Shown: piece after piece, positions 43,414-53,383 of the stretch | Numbering within the stretch: position 1 is the stretch's first letter | How the letters are laid out: every line of letters starts with the position of its first letter | Assembly (NCBI RefSeq): GCF_012927205.1 | Contig: NZ_JABBGC010000003.1 | Location: forward strand, 1,116,001 to 1,180,000 | Direction: 5' to 3' | DNA length: 64,000 nt | DNA from: Chitinophaga fulva | GTDB lineage: Bacteria > Bacteroidota > Bacteroidia > Chitinophagales > Chitinophagaceae | Notes under the pieces: model-generated | Databases searched by the model: none | Seen by the model: only the letters and a program-made list of their open reading frames with translations | Told to the model about the DNA's origin: nothing | Position numbers and translations under genes: made by a program

Positions 43414-46400
43414 TTAAAAGGATACTTTCAGACCTAACACCACACTGCGGTTGGAAGGCACGTTGAAGTTGGAGAAACCCTGCCCGTTACCGGCACCATC
43501 GAGGCTCACCTCCGGATCAGAGCCGGTATAGTTTTTATGCAGAATGAAGTTGGTACCGGTCACAGACAATACCATTGAACGGAAACCTCTGTTCTTTAAC
43601 AGCGAAGAGGCAAGGTCATAGCTCAGGGACACCTGGCGCAGCTTCAGGAAAGAACCATCTTCCACGCTGCTTTCGCTCACCTTGGAGTATGAATTTCTGT
43701 AGTACGCTTCATCCAGCTTGATGGGAATATCATTCTCCTTACCGGTAGATTGTTTTACGCCCGGCAACACAACGGTTTCACCTCTGTTCTCCGTTGCTTT
43801 TGCAGTACCATAGAAATAGAGATAAGAGTTGTCGAGGTTGATCACGTCACCACCATGGCGATGGTCCAGTACAAAGGAGAAAGTAAGGCCTTTGTAGTTC
43901 AGGGAGCTGGAAACGCCGCCCAGCCATTTCGGCGTGGCGTTACCAATGGGACCAAGTTCAGTGCTGATAATAGGGTAACCATTATCACCGATGATCAGCT
44001 GATGGTTTTCATTACGCAGGTAATAGTTGCCGTAGATCACACCATAAGGCTGGTTGGCATAGGCAAATATGCCCGGGCTGTTGAAGCCGGCAAACTGAAT
44101 GTAGTTTACCCCGTCGGCCAGGCTAAGCACCTTGTTGGTAATCTTTGTATAGTTGATGTTGACGTTCCACGTGAGGTTAGCGGTTTTAACCGGCGTGATG
44201 CCCAGTGTTACTTCCACCCCTTTGTTCTGCATAGAACCCGCATTCAGTGAAGCGCCGGTGAAACCAGTGGCAGGTGAAACCGGTGAACCGGGTGTCAACA
44301 GGTCAGTGCTTTTCTTATCGAAATAAGATACTTCGAGAGAGGCTCTGTTACGGAAAAATTTAGTCTCCAACCCTACTTCAAATTCTTTCAGCTTTTCGTT
44401 ACGCAGCGGGAAACCATAGGTGCTGGTAAGCGTATAGCCGTTCTGGCCAAAGAATGGGAAGTTCACACCCGGAGAAGCCCTGAAGAAGGGATTGCTGAGG
44501 GAATAAGGGCCTACGTTGTCATTACCAACCGCAGAATAAGACACTCTTACTTTACCGAAATTGAAAATTGGGTTATCCGCCATTTTCAGTGGTTCTGTAA
44601 ACACAAAGCCTACGCTGGCTGATCCATAGGGATAAAACTGGTTATCTTTGGACAACACGGAGCTGCCGTCATAACGGCCGGTGAGTGCGAGGGTAAGCAT
44701 ACGCTTATATTCCAGGTTGGCCTGTGCATAGAACCCTACTTTCCTTGTACGATAGTAGTTATAGCTGGAAGTCACCTCCGCAAAATTGGTGATGTTATAC
44801 AGTTTTTCTACAGAGATACCCACGCCCTGTACATAATTATTGTCGTTATAGTTAACCAGGATGTTATTACCGATCAACAGGCTACCGAACAGGTCATTGT
44901 TGAATTCCTTTTTGGCTTCCAGCATCAGGTCGTGGTTAAACTGCTGACTCTTGATGTCACGTTTATACATCTGGCCGTTAACAGGCGTACTGCCGTTGTT
45001 GCCCCATCCTTCGGCGCCGGGAGCTTCGTGATAATCGGTGGTAGTCACATACATATCTACGCCTACACGTTCTGTGACTGTAAGCCATGATAGTGGTGTG
45101 TAGCTGAGGGTAACTACAGGGATGATGCGATTGTTACGATCGCGCAGGCCGGTATTGTCCAATATCCAGTAGGGGTTGTTACGCGAGTTACGGTATACAC
45201 GCTGCGAACCGTCTTCGTTCACAGTAGGATACGGGTCCCAGGAGATGGGTGCTCCGTAAACTGTCCACAAAGGATTCACGAAGTTGTTACCTTCCAGGTA
45301 ACGATGGTTCTCTGACTGGATATAGTTGAACTGGGTAGACAGCTGCAGGTTGTCCAGCAATTTAACGCCATATTTTACAAACAGTGAATGCCGGCTGTAA
45401 TCCGTATTGGGTATGGTGCCGTTGGTCTTCAGGTAAGAATAGGACACCATATAGTTGGAACGGTCCGTATAGCCGGAAACGTTAATATTGTTATCGGTGG
45501 TATGACCGGTCCTGAAAAACTCTTTCACGGGATTATGCTTTTTTACCGGCACGCCATTCACTTTCAAGGTATCGATGGCTGGTCCCCAGGAGGAAGAGTT
45601 ACGGACGCCGGCGTTGCCATCGTCGTATTTACCATTATTACCTTGGGCATATTTATCCTGGAACTTCGGCAGAATGGGATTCTGGAAAGAATAGCTGCTG
45701 CTGAAGGTCAGGTTGGGTTTACCCTGTTTACCTTTTCCAGTGCCATTTTTAGTAGTGATCAGCACCGCGCCCCTTGCAGCGGCAGAACCGTACAAAGCTG
45801 TAGCAGCAGCACCTTTCAACACCGTCATGCTTTCGATGATATTAGGATCGATATCGCCGCCACGGTTAACGGTACCACCGGAATACATAGATCCGTTAGG
45901 GTTACCTGCCTCGCTGTTGTCCATCGGTACACCGTCGATCACAAACAGCGCCTGGTTGTTGCCCACCAGTGAAGTAGCGCCGCGTATCACGATCCTGGCG
46001 GAACTGCCCGGCACTCCGCTGGAGCTGGTGACCTGCACGCCAGATACCTTACCGGCGAGGGCACTCACCACGTTATCCTGCTTGGCATCCACCAGTGCAG
46101 CGCCTTTTACTTCTTCGACGCTATAGGTAAGCATCCGTTTGTCGCGTTTAATACCTAACGCGGTCACCAGTACTTCGTTGATCTGGCGGGAGTTTTCGTC
46201 CAGTGTGATATTAACCACCGCGTTTTTTTCTACTTTGATTTCAGTGGTGTTGTAACCGATAGCTGTTACCAGCAGCACATCTCCTTCTTTGGCAGCGATG
46301 CGGAAGGAACCATCCGACGTAGCTGCGGCTCCGGTATTGGCGCCCTTAACGCGGACAGAAGCCCCCGGTACCGGCGCACCATCCTTACTGGTAATTTTAC

Positions 46401-46479
46401 CCGATATGAACGGGGCTTGCGCATAGGCAATGGATAACGCCAATAGCAGCATGACTGCTATCAAGAATTGTCTTTTCAT
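43414..46479 (-). CDS. SusC/RagA-type TonB-dependent receptor
   Basis: 1021 residues. A signal peptide ends near Ala-Tyr-Ala-Gln. It then has a carboxypeptidase-regulatory-like domain (GKITSKDGAPVPGASVRVKGANTGAAATSDGSFRIAAKEGDVLLVTAIGY), the plug with KQDNVVSALAGKVSGVQVTSSSGVPGSSARIVIRGATSL and LFVIDGVPMDNSE, SMTVLKGAAATALYGSAAARGAVLITTKNG, and a barrel ending LGLKVSF. There is no STN domain, so it does not signal through FecR. It forms an operon with the SusD_2-type lipoprotein and has a 447-nt region upstream that should hold its promoter. Confidence 0.95.
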   Translation of the reverse strand: MKRQFLIAVMLLLALSIAYAQAPFISGKITSKDGAPVPGASVRVKGANTGAAATSDGSFRIAAKEGDVLLVTAIGYNTTEIKVEKNAVVNITLDENSRQINEVLVTALGIKRDKRMLTYSVEEVKGAALVDAKQDNVVSALAGKVSGVQVTSSSGVPGSSARIVIRGATSLVGNNQALFVIDGVPMDNSEAGNPNGSMYSGGTVNRGGDIDPNIIESMTVLKGAAATALYGSAAARGAVLITTKNGTGKGKQGKPNLTFSSSYSFQNPILPKFQDKYAQGNNGKYDDGNAGVRNSSSWGPAIDTLKVNGVPVKKHNPVKEFFRTGHTTDNNINVSGYTDRSNYMVSYSYLKTNGTIPNTDYSRHSLFVKYGVKLLDNLQLSTQFNYIQSENHRYLEGNNFVNPLWTVYGAPISWDPYPTVNEDGSQRVYRNSRNNPYWILDNTGLRDRNNRIIPVVTLSYTPLSWLTVTERVGVDMYVTTTDYHEAPGAEGWGNNGSTPVNGQMYKRDIKSQQFNHDLMLEAKKEFNNDLFGSLLIGNNILVNYNDNNYVQGVGISVEKLYNITNFAEVTSSYNYYRTRKVGFYAQANLEYKRMLTLALTGRYDGSSVLSKDNQFYPYGSASVGFVFTEPLKMADNPIFNFGKVRVSYSAVGNDNVGPYSLSNPFFRASPGVNFPFFGQNGYTLTSTYGFPLRNEKLKEFEVGLETKFFRNRASLEVSYFDKKSTDLLTPGSPVSPATGFTGASLNAGSMQNKGVEVTLGITPVKTANLTWNVNINYTKITNKVLSLADGVNYIQFAGFNSPGIFAYANQPYGVIYGNYYLRNENHQLIIGDNGYPIISTELGPIGNATPKWLGGVSSSLNYKGLTFSFVLDHRHGGDVINLDNSYLYFYGTAKATENRGETVVLPGVKQSTGKENDIPIKLDEAYYRNSYSKVSESSVEDGSFLKLRQVSLSYDLASSLLKNRGFRSMVLSVTGTNFILHKNYTGSDPEVSLDGAGNGQGFSNFNVPSNRSVVLGLKVSF

Positions 46480-46926
46480 AAGTGTTAAATTGATAGAATG
46501 ATCAGCCGGCCATATGCCAGCCGGTGCTTGTAAGCGATTTCATTAAGACAGCGATAGATCTGTTTTTTGTATACGTGAATTACCGGGCGCGCCGTTTTTA
46601 ACAGCACACCTGTATTGTGTTCTTTTAAAGCGATCAAAAAATTACAGGCACAGTTTTACACTGCCACCTTTTTGTGTGGTTGATATCCGTTCGACCCAAT
46701 AACTATTTTTTAGTCTCCTGATGATGGGTTGAAATTAGGTCACATCGGGGTAGATGATTACATTATATTTAACCACTTCTTTACTAAAATTAACATGGCT
46801 GAAATAGCCACACAAACAACGAGCGTCTCTCAAACACAATACAGCAAAGGGTTACATGGAACAAACAACGGGGTTAACTATTCTAGCACCCAGGGCTAAA
46901 GCCCTGGGCTAAGATGTTGTTCAGGT
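46480..46926. other. 447-nt intergenic region upstream of the SusC gene
   Basis: The longest gene-free stretch in the window. It should contain the promoter of the SusC/SusD pair on the minus strand, but I found no convincing -7 box. It holds an inverted repeat next to the SusC start (CCGGC...GCCGG around 46504-46521), a loose pair of dyad-like arms (TTCGACCCAA near 46688 and GATGGGTTGAA near 46726), and a REP-like hairpin at 46889-46908. There is no copy of the GGGAA-N2-TTCCC operator. Confidence 0.5.
46889..46908. repeat. REP-like short inverted repeat
   Basis: CCCAGGGCT-AA-AGCCCTGGG, a perfect 9-bp stem, 18 nt after the stop of the minus-strand FAD oxidoreductase gene. There is no T-run on either strand. 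The sequence type (GGGCTAAAGCCC) resembles short REP elements dispersed in many bacterial genomes. Confidence 0.5.
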
Positions 46927-49206
46927 TTATTCATAGCAGCGCACCGCAAATACAGCAGCTGGAATATCGGCGGAAGGATGTTCCACTTCCAGTATCAATT
47001 GATCGGTGGTTAGTGGCTGTGACAACCGTATCCGGTTATGTGTTTGATAATTGCCGGTCACCTCGGCCAGCACATGCCCTGCAGCGTCTTTTATCCGGTA
47101 GTTACGCACACAGAAAGGCATCACGGTTTCCGGATGTGTCATCAGCACCGATTCCATAGGATGATCATAATCTCCATCAAAGAAAAGATCGATATGATGA
47201 ATGGTCACAGGGGCATCCCAGCGGAGTGCCAGTTGCGGCGCAGGGTCCGCCCAGTCGGCCACCCAGGCATTGGGACTGCCGACCGGCCTGTCTGTTCCGT
47301 TACGGATATTCTCCGCCTGGAAAAGCGGGATACCAGCCTCGTATTTCAGATCGATGTTGTGACCTTCCGGACGCCGCTGCGGACACCAGAATTCAAAAGC
47401 TTCCATGCCGATATCTTCAGGCGGTGTTTGTTTACCGTAGTTGGAAACCGCTTTGTTCACCGTATTAAAAACGGACAATACGCCGGTGAGCCGCTTATGG
47501 GTGCGGTGTAGTTGTACTAACGGATTTTTTTGGAAGATGATAAACGCGTAACGATTGTCATCCAGCACGGCATTGAAAGAGAGCGGCACACAGTTCCTCC
47601 CCGGCTGCAGAGCGATGAACTGTTTCTCCAGCGTAACATCCGGTGTATGATTACCCTTCCTGCTGGTGATACGCAGCTCCACTTCCAGCGTGGTAGCTTC
47701 CGTGGCATCTGCATGAAACACCATCGGCCCAATGCTGCCCTTCGGCAATGGCAGCAGCTGCGCCACAGATAACTGCAACGGCTGTGTGAAAGTCGTTCCC
47801 GGGAAACCGGTAAACACCAATTCACTGGAAGCTTCAATGGTAGCGGTTTGTACCAGATCTTCCTTATCCTGTAGCGGAAGCCCGGGGATATGCTGACCTG
47901 TTTGCTGCAATCTCTTTTGCAGCATGGGCACCAGTCCCTTATGAAAAACATCGGCAGGCAATACCTGTTGTTCTTTGCAAATAGCGGCCGCCATGGCTGC
48001 GGCCTGCGTGGCATAAGCTGCTGTGGCCATTACGCGGGTGGAGGCAAAAGCCACATGGGAGGCGCTGATGATACGGCCACCAAGGAACAGGTTGCGGATA
48101 TTGCGGCTATAAAGGCTCCGGTAAGGTATCTGGTAAATGCCTTTGCTGTGCCACTGGTTACAGCCAGGTTTCTCACTGAAAACGCCATCGGCTGGGTGCA
48201 GGTCCACCGACCAGCCACCGAAAGCCACAGCATCAGCATGCGTGCGTTGTTCGATGATATCCTGTTGTACCATCATATAATCACCTTCAAAGCGGCGGCT
48301 CTCTCTTTTGCCAGGTATCATGCCCACCCACTCCAGGGTAAGCGTTTCGGCTTCCGGGAAGTTGCCTGAATTCTTGATGTAGTCCCACACGCCATATACT
48401 ACTTTCCACAATTCCCATTTGATTTTTTCCGTGTCGTGTACGGTGTCCAGCCGGCCGCCATATTCAATCCACCACAGCTTACATCCGAAATCACCGGCGT
48501 TAAAAGATTTGAACCTGGGGATAGTGGTGATGTCATGCAGCGCAAAAGCGGGCGGGGTGTACTTCACCGGCCGACCGGTATCTTTACTGTAGAAATAAAG
48601 GGAATGTCCCAGCAACTCACCGTATTCAGCGGAAGGCGCGAATTTCTCCCCGAATTCTTCCCGGCTCTCGGCGCCCATGCGGAAAGCAGCGCCGGACAGG
48701 AAGCCCACCACGCCATCGCCGGAGGCATCGCAAAACAATGGGGCTGTTAAGGTATAAGTTGTCTGATTCTGGCTGCAAAAGGCTTTCAGCGCACCGATAG
48801 TAGCTTCGTCTTTTTTCTCTACAGCATATACGGCGGTATTCAGCAGCAGGGTGATATTGGGTTCCTGCGTTACTTTATCCAGCAGGATCATATCAAAAAT
48901 CACCGGGTTACTTTCCGGGTTACGGAAAGTATTCTCCACGAGTATTTCATTTACCAGTCCGCCTTCGCGGGCCCAGCGATTGTTGTTGCCCATATGGGAA
49001 GTGGCGCCTAGTATCCATAAACGGACTTCACTGCTTGCGTTGCCGCCCAGTACGGGCCGGTCTTGCACCAGCACCACTTTCAGTCCCTGCCGCGCGGCGG
49101 TAATGGCGCCGCATACGCCTGACAGCCCGCCGCCTGTGATCACCAGGTCTGCGTTGATGTCCACTGTGGGAAAAGCACGGTCTCCTGTTGTTCCGGATGT
49201 AATCAT
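46927..49206 (-). CDS. FAD-dependent oxidoreductase of the sugar-utilisation regulon
   Basis: 759 residues. The N-terminus binds FAD: INADLVITGGGLSGVCGAITAARQGLKVVLVQDRPVLGGNASSEVRLW, with the GxGxxG dinucleotide motif, as in the FAD_oxidored family. The middle has CDASGDGVVGFLSGAAFRMGAESREEF, the family's second cofactor motif. The C-terminal ~250 residues are beta-rich with PVTIHHIDLFFDGDYDHPMESVLMTHPETVMPFCVRNYRI, like a carbohydrate-binding (F5/8-type) module. There is no signal peptide. Such proteins are frequent in polysaccharide loci and may oxidise sugars or glycosides. Its promoter carries the paired GGGAA-N2-TTCCC operator, which ties it to the LacI regulator. Confidence 0.88.
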   Translation of the reverse strand: MITSGTTGDRAFPTVDINADLVITGGGLSGVCGAITAARQGLKVVLVQDRPVLGGNASSEVRLWILGATSHMGNNNRWAREGGLVNEILVENTFRNPESNPVIFDMILLDKVTQEPNITLLLNTAVYAVEKKDEATIGALKAFCSQNQTTYTLTAPLFCDASGDGVVGFLSGAAFRMGAESREEFGEKFAPSAEYGELLGHSLYFYSKDTGRPVKYTPPAFALHDITTIPRFKSFNAGDFGCKLWWIEYGGRLDTVHDTEKIKWELWKVVYGVWDYIKNSGNFPEAETLTLEWVGMIPGKRESRRFEGDYMMVQQDIIEQRTHADAVAFGGWSVDLHPADGVFSEKPGCNQWHSKGIYQIPYRSLYSRNIRNLFLGGRIISASHVAFASTRVMATAAYATQAAAMAAAICKEQQVLPADVFHKGLVPMLQKRLQQTGQHIPGLPLQDKEDLVQTATIEASSELVFTGFPGTTFTQPLQLSVAQLLPLPKGSIGPMVFHADATEATTLEVELRITSRKGNHTPDVTLEKQFIALQPGRNCVPLSFNAVLDDNRYAFIIFQKNPLVQLHRTHKRLTGVLSVFNTVNKAVSNYGKQTPPEDIGMEAFEFWCPQRRPEGHNIDLKYEAGIPLFQAENIRNGTDRPVGSPNAWVADWADPAPQLALRWDAPVTIHHIDLFFDGDYDHPMESVLMTHPETVMPFCVRNYRIKDAAGHVLAEVTGNYQTHNRIRLSQPLTTDQLILEVEHPSADIPAAVFAVRCYE

Positions 49207-49240
49207 GATTCTTCAGTTATAATTTTAGTAGTGTGCAAGT

Positions 49241-49248
49241 CAAAATTA
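49241..49248 (-). promoter_or_regulatory. -7 box of the FAD oxidoreductase gene
   Basis: On the minus strand TAATTTTG matches TAnnTTTG exactly, 34 nt before the ATG at 49206. The paired operator begins 47 nt upstream of it. Confidence 0.7.
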
Positions 49249-49295
49249 ATAACCTGTGCCCGGCAACGGCAAGCGTTACGGCCACAAAAAATCCC

Positions 49296-49326
49296 GGGAA
49301 CATTCCCATTTACCGGGAATGTTCCC
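49296..49326. promoter_or_regulatory. paired LacI-type operator upstream of the FAD oxidoreductase gene
   Basis: GGGAACATTCCC (49296-49307) and GGGAATGTTCCC (49315-49326), separated by 7 nt. The two halves are reverse complements, so the whole is one inverted repeat with centres 19 bp apart. The same architecture is at 60935-60965 and 62044-62074. Confidence 0.85.
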
Positions 49327-49364
49327 AACAAGCTGCACCAGGGTTTCGCATCATAACAGGTGCA

Positions 49365-50789
49365 TTACTTGCCGGGTTTTCCCCGCAATAAAATTTTGCC
49401 GATATATACAACGGTACGGTCGTACTTCTCCGGATGACTGGTAATATCCTCCAGTTGCTCAGGCCCCAGTATCGTACGTTTGTCCGCCTTTTCGGACGAC
49501 AGGCGTAAAGTGACGGTATGTTTGCCCGGTGGCAGGATGATCATCTCATACTGGCCCCGATAACGGTTATTACAAAAATTATTGAACCGGTTGATGGTAA
49601 AGCTGCCACTGCTGTCGGTCTCCTCCGCCTCGCTCAGAAAGCGCGCCCCTTTGGCATTGCGGGCGGTCAGTTTCATACGCTTACCGTCTACTATGGCTTC
49701 CAGTTGACCGGTTTCCGGGCAACCAATATCGAAGATGCCGAACATGGTGCCGGTGAAATGAAAGGTGAAAGTAGCGCCAGGCTGCTCTGCCATCATCACA
49801 TAAGGAAACCAGCTATGGAACTGCTTCAGCGGCAGCTGGTCCGTGGCAGTCTTTTTAAAGCCATTATCGAAAGTGGCTATCTGTAACGGGTCGTACATGC
49901 CCGCATCTTCCCAGTTGTCCACCAACAATGGTGCTGGCAACGCAGACGGCTCTACGCTATTGGCTGCCTGTATCTTCCGCATGCCCCGTGCGATAGCGGC
50001 GGCATACAAATTACCGCCGGCCCATATGGGATGCAGCCCGTCACGCGAGTAAACGATCTTTCCGGGCACGTCTGTCGCGCTTTTCCATATCAGCTTTCCT
50101 TCCCGTTCCAGCATAGTAGGTTCCATACCGAGGTGAATGGAAGGCAACGCATAATGCACCGCCAGCCGTTCCAGTCCCTTTATATGTTCCGGTATCTGAC
50201 CGGCCGCATATGCATTTGTATGTCCGATGTTGACTGTATAGATCAGGCAGATGTCTGTCTGTGGCGATGTTTTCCTGATCTGGCGGATAATACCTTCCAT
50301 GCCGTCAGGCCAGGCGCCATTCACCGCAAACTCCACAAACACCAGGTCGGGATGGTACTGCATCAGCTGATCATACAGGCGGCAGGCGCCAAGGTCCGTG
50401 CCCGTTCCGGAAACACCGGCGTTAATGCCTTTCATGGCTGCATCCGGAAACATGGACTGTATGTACCGCGCCGTCTGCCGGCGGTAACATTGATTGCCCT
50501 GGGTAATACTGCCACCGATAAAACCGATGGTGAGCGGTTGACCAGCTGCCGCTTTACGGAAGAAATGTGGCAGGCCGCCCCGCACCGTGCACTCGTTACT
50601 GTTATGATAGTCACCTGTGCTCACAAGGGGTACTGTAGTATCTCCCGGATTAAAATACAAAGGCGAAGCGCCCGCCTGGGAAGCGGCAATAAGCCTCCTC
50701 TCCTCCGCCTCTTCCCGGCTTTGGGAATACGCGGATACCAGCAGCATCAGGCAGCCGGAAAATATCGTGCAAAAACGTTTATAGTTCAT
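49365..50789 (-). CDS. SGNH/GDSL-family hydrolase (esterase)
   Basis: About 474 residues from the ATG at 50789; a TTG four codons upstream is less likely. A signal peptide ends near Ser-Ala-Tyr-Ser-Gln. SGNH blocks are visible: block I GFIGGSITQG, block II GINAGVSGTGTDLGA, block III VFVEFAVNGAW, block V RDGLHPIWAGG. The C-terminal ~180 residues are beta-rich (SFYVMMAEQPGATFTFHFTGTMFGIF...). Such enzymes remove acetyl or other acyl groups from polysaccharides. The end of the preceding (alpha/alpha)-hydrolase gene overlaps its start by 11 nt, so it belongs to the same operon. The precise acyl substrate is unknown. Confidence 0.9.
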   Translation of the reverse strand: MNYKRFCTIFSGCLMLLVSAYSQSREEAEERRLIAASQAGASPLYFNPGDTTVPLVSTGDYHNSNECTVRGGLPHFFRKAAAGQPLTIGFIGGSITQGNQCYRRQTARYIQSMFPDAAMKGINAGVSGTGTDLGACRLYDQLMQYHPDLVFVEFAVNGAWPDGMEGIIRQIRKTSPQTDICLIYTVNIGHTNAYAAGQIPEHIKGLERLAVHYALPSIHLGMEPTMLEREGKLIWKSATDVPGKIVYSRDGLHPIWAGGNLYAAAIARGMRKIQAANSVEPSALPAPLLVDNWEDAGMYDPLQIATFDNGFKKTATDQLPLKQFHSWFPYVMMAEQPGATFTFHFTGTMFGIFDIGCPETGQLEAIVDGKRMKLTARNAKGARFLSEAEETDSSGSFTINRFNNFCNNRYRGQYEMIILPPGKHTVTLRLSSEKADKRTILGPEQLEDITSHPEKYDRTVVYIGKILLRGKPGK

Positions 50790-53382
50790 AGTTAATGGCA
50801 ATTACACTCAACCCGTAAGGAGCGATGTCCAGCGGGAAAGCCTGTGTTATATTTGCAGGCCGTTGTTTACCGGCTGCGTTGATATAGATGATGTTCTTTG
50901 CCCGCAGTGTTTTACCGGCCAACACCCTGTCATAATTCACCTGGAGGGTTTCTTTCAAAGGGAGATGGCTGTTATTCAGCAACAACAGGAAAAGCTTCTT
51001 TTCTTTACGGTTGATGGCACAATAGTAATCCAGGTACGGACTGGCGCCTTGCAGCATATCTTCGCGCAGCAGCAAATCCGCGGTTGTACCGTACACCTTG
51101 CCCGGTGCGAAACCATACGTCTGGTGCGGGCCTACCTTCGGCGTAATGAATCCATGCGGAAAGGTAACGTTACCGCCCGAACGCAGTTGTATTTCAGACA
51201 ACAGGTAATCGGTAATCCATCCCACCTGCCACCACGCATGATGTGGATAAGGGCCGGCGCCTTTATTCATGGCATCCCAGTAATAAGAAGCCACGCTGGT
51301 GGCACTGTCTACAAAGGCGTCTCTGCCGAGGGCCGCCGCACGGGCCATATGGAGGAACAGAGAATCACGGGTGAGACCAAACATGCGGACAAACAGGCCG
51401 GCATGACTTGCCAGCGCAATAGGCCCGCGATGATTGGCAGAACCCATGATGCCGCCGTGCTCAAAGCTTAGTCCAGCCTGGCTGATCTCCCAATCTTCCC
51501 GCTGCCGGCCGTTCACCAGCTTCTTCTCCATAGAAGGTATCGGTTGCGTGTACACGGAGGTGGTATACAATTTCGCCGTTTGAATGGCGGCCTGACGGTA
51601 TCGGGAATCTTTGGTCACCTCATAAAGCTCCAGCAGGGCGCCGGCACTCTGACCTGTGGCAAAGTCGGGCACAAACCGCGCATCCCCGCATACGCCAAGG
51701 AAACAGCCTTTTTCAATGGCGTTAGCAATGTACCAGTCGGCACCCTTCTTTGCTGCATACAGGTATTTTTGATCACCCAAAATCTTATAAGCTATCAGCA
51801 ATCCATAAAAGGTAGGCCGCAGGTCTTCCACTTCCGTAAACAGCGGCTTACCGGTAGCATGATCATACGCTACCGCCCATTTACCAGCAGGCCCCATCCA
51901 GGCCAGCAGCCTGTCGGCCGCTGTGCGCAGCGCCCTTTGCAGCGTAGTATCGTGAGGGTTAAAAAGCAGTACATTACCGATATCCATCATCATGTAGTAC
52001 GTCGTGCCAATTGGCTCTACATAAGGGCCCCACTCTTCGGTGAACTGGCGGCTTTTAGACAGGTAATACTGACCGGCAGCTGCGCCGTGGAAAAAACCAG
52101 GCTGCTGCTCCTGCTGCATCAGTTTAAAATTACGCGCATAAGGCAGGCGTGTCCGCTGCAACACACTATCCTGTGTGATATTCGCCAGCATCCACATGGC
52201 GCCATAATCGGAGTTTTTAAAGGCATCTTTATCAGCACCGTAAACACCGCCCAGGTAGGCCTGTGCGCCGATGTCCACCCCTTTGTAGTTTTCCACCTTC
52301 CACATAGAAGTGCTGTCATCCACTAGGTAATGATGCATCCGGAGGATACGGCTGGTGAGGGACTGTTTTGTTTTCTTCAGCGACAAAAAATCAGGGAAGC
52401 GGTAGATATCATTCACGGCATGTTTATACACCGTGTACCAATCGGCAGGCTGGAGACTGTAACGGAAAGTAAAACTCACCGTATCGTTTTTTTGCAGGTA
52501 CGATCCTTTCTCACCCAGCACCGGATGATAAGCTGTGGGTGTCAGTGCTGCTTTACGGTTCATCAGCGAGAGGCCCAGCTGCCAGTTGCTATTGCTGCGT
52601 TTATCTTTCTCCCATGGATCGCGGGCTATGCCCGGCGCCGGTATCACGGCCAGCGTCAACTGTTGACGGGTCTGGACAAAAGGCGCCAGGGTAGTAGCGG
52701 TCCGCTCCCGCACAATGACAGGTTTGTCCGGGATGCCCTGCATATACGCATAGGCTTTGATAAAATCTTTCTCTATATGATCACTCTGAAAATAACCGGG
52801 GATGCCCGCCCACTGCAAATCCTGTTCCTGCATAGTTGCCAGCGTGGGCGTAGCCAGTGAATAGTACCCGGCGCTCTTTGCACGCAGGTTCATCGTCACG
52901 CAGATATCACCGGGAAAAGCCGGATCGAGGCGCCAGCTGGCAGTCAATACCGCTGTATTGTTCTCACTGGTAAACGACAGTGAGCCATCTGCTGCCTTAG
53001 TGACCGCAGCAGGGTAAAAATGAAGCGCGGTACCCGCTGTATTCATCGGCACCGGTGACAAGGCTGATTCCCACACCGGAATAATATACCGGTATTGTGG
53101 CTCGGGGAAAACGAGTTTATTACCAGCTTTATCGTATAGGGGTAAGGGTTTGTTGTCCGGTTTCTCCGCACTGTACAACAGCGTGTATTCCCCGCTGGCA
53201 TGCGGCAATGACTGCCATCCCTGTTTGCTGTTCACAGCAATATGTTCCAGCTGCCAGCCCGTGGCTCCGTTCTTCCAGGACAACCGAAGCGCACTGTTGT
53301 TCATCGTCACAACAGACGACTGGCCTGTGACCGTCATTACGCCTGCGATGCAGCAGATAAGGGTGATTACAATCTTTTTCAT
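50779..53382 (-). CDS. large secreted protein, probable (alpha/alpha)-toroid glycoside hydrolase
   Basis: 867 residues with a signal peptide ending Thr-Val-Thr-Gly-Gln. The first ~330 residues look like a beta-sandwich (SSVVTMNNSALRLSWKNGATGWQLEHIAVN). Residues ~340-760 are helical with recurring HHYLVDD, GFFHGAAAGQYYL, WGPYVEPIGTTYYMMMDIGNVLLF, HHAWWQVGWITDYLLSEI patterns, as in (alpha/alpha)6 hydrolases and lyases. The last ~100 residues form a beta domain. It may belong to a domain-of-unknown-function family such as DUF5695; I cannot confirm this. It lies between the symporter and the SGNH esterase, so it is likely the main enzyme acting on the imported glycan. Confidence 0.75.
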   Translation of the reverse strand: MKKIVITLICCIAGVMTVTGQSSVVTMNNSALRLSWKNGATGWQLEHIAVNSKQGWQSLPHASGEYTLLYSAEKPDNKPLPLYDKAGNKLVFPEPQYRYIIPVWESALSPVPMNTAGTALHFYPAAVTKAADGSLSFTSENNTAVLTASWRLDPAFPGDICVTMNLRAKSAGYYSLATPTLATMQEQDLQWAGIPGYFQSDHIEKDFIKAYAYMQGIPDKPVIVRERTATTLAPFVQTRQQLTLAVIPAPGIARDPWEKDKRSNSNWQLGLSLMNRKAALTPTAYHPVLGEKGSYLQKNDTVSFTFRYSLQPADWYTVYKHAVNDIYRFPDFLSLKKTKQSLTSRILRMHHYLVDDSTSMWKVENYKGVDIGAQAYLGGVYGADKDAFKNSDYGAMWMLANITQDSVLQRTRLPYARNFKLMQQEQQPGFFHGAAAGQYYLSKSRQFTEEWGPYVEPIGTTYYMMMDIGNVLLFNPHDTTLQRALRTAADRLLAWMGPAGKWAVAYDHATGKPLFTEVEDLRPTFYGLLIAYKILGDQKYLYAAKKGADWYIANAIEKGCFLGVCGDARFVPDFATGQSAGALLELYEVTKDSRYRQAAIQTAKLYTTSVYTQPIPSMEKKLVNGRQREDWEISQAGLSFEHGGIMGSANHRGPIALASHAGLFVRMFGLTRDSLFLHMARAAALGRDAFVDSATSVASYYWDAMNKGAGPYPHHAWWQVGWITDYLLSEIQLRSGGNVTFPHGFITPKVGPHQTYGFAPGKVYGTTADLLLREDMLQGASPYLDYYCAINRKEKKLFLLLLNNSHLPLKETLQVNYDRVLAGKTLRAKNIIYINAAGKQRPANITQAFPLDIAPYGLSVIAINYEL

Positions 53383-53383
53383 G

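Noticed and set aside
46795..46899. 34-codon ORF (MAEIATQTTSV...)
   Set aside because: No promoter, no similarity recognised, and its end overlaps the REP-like hairpin; chance ORF is more likely.
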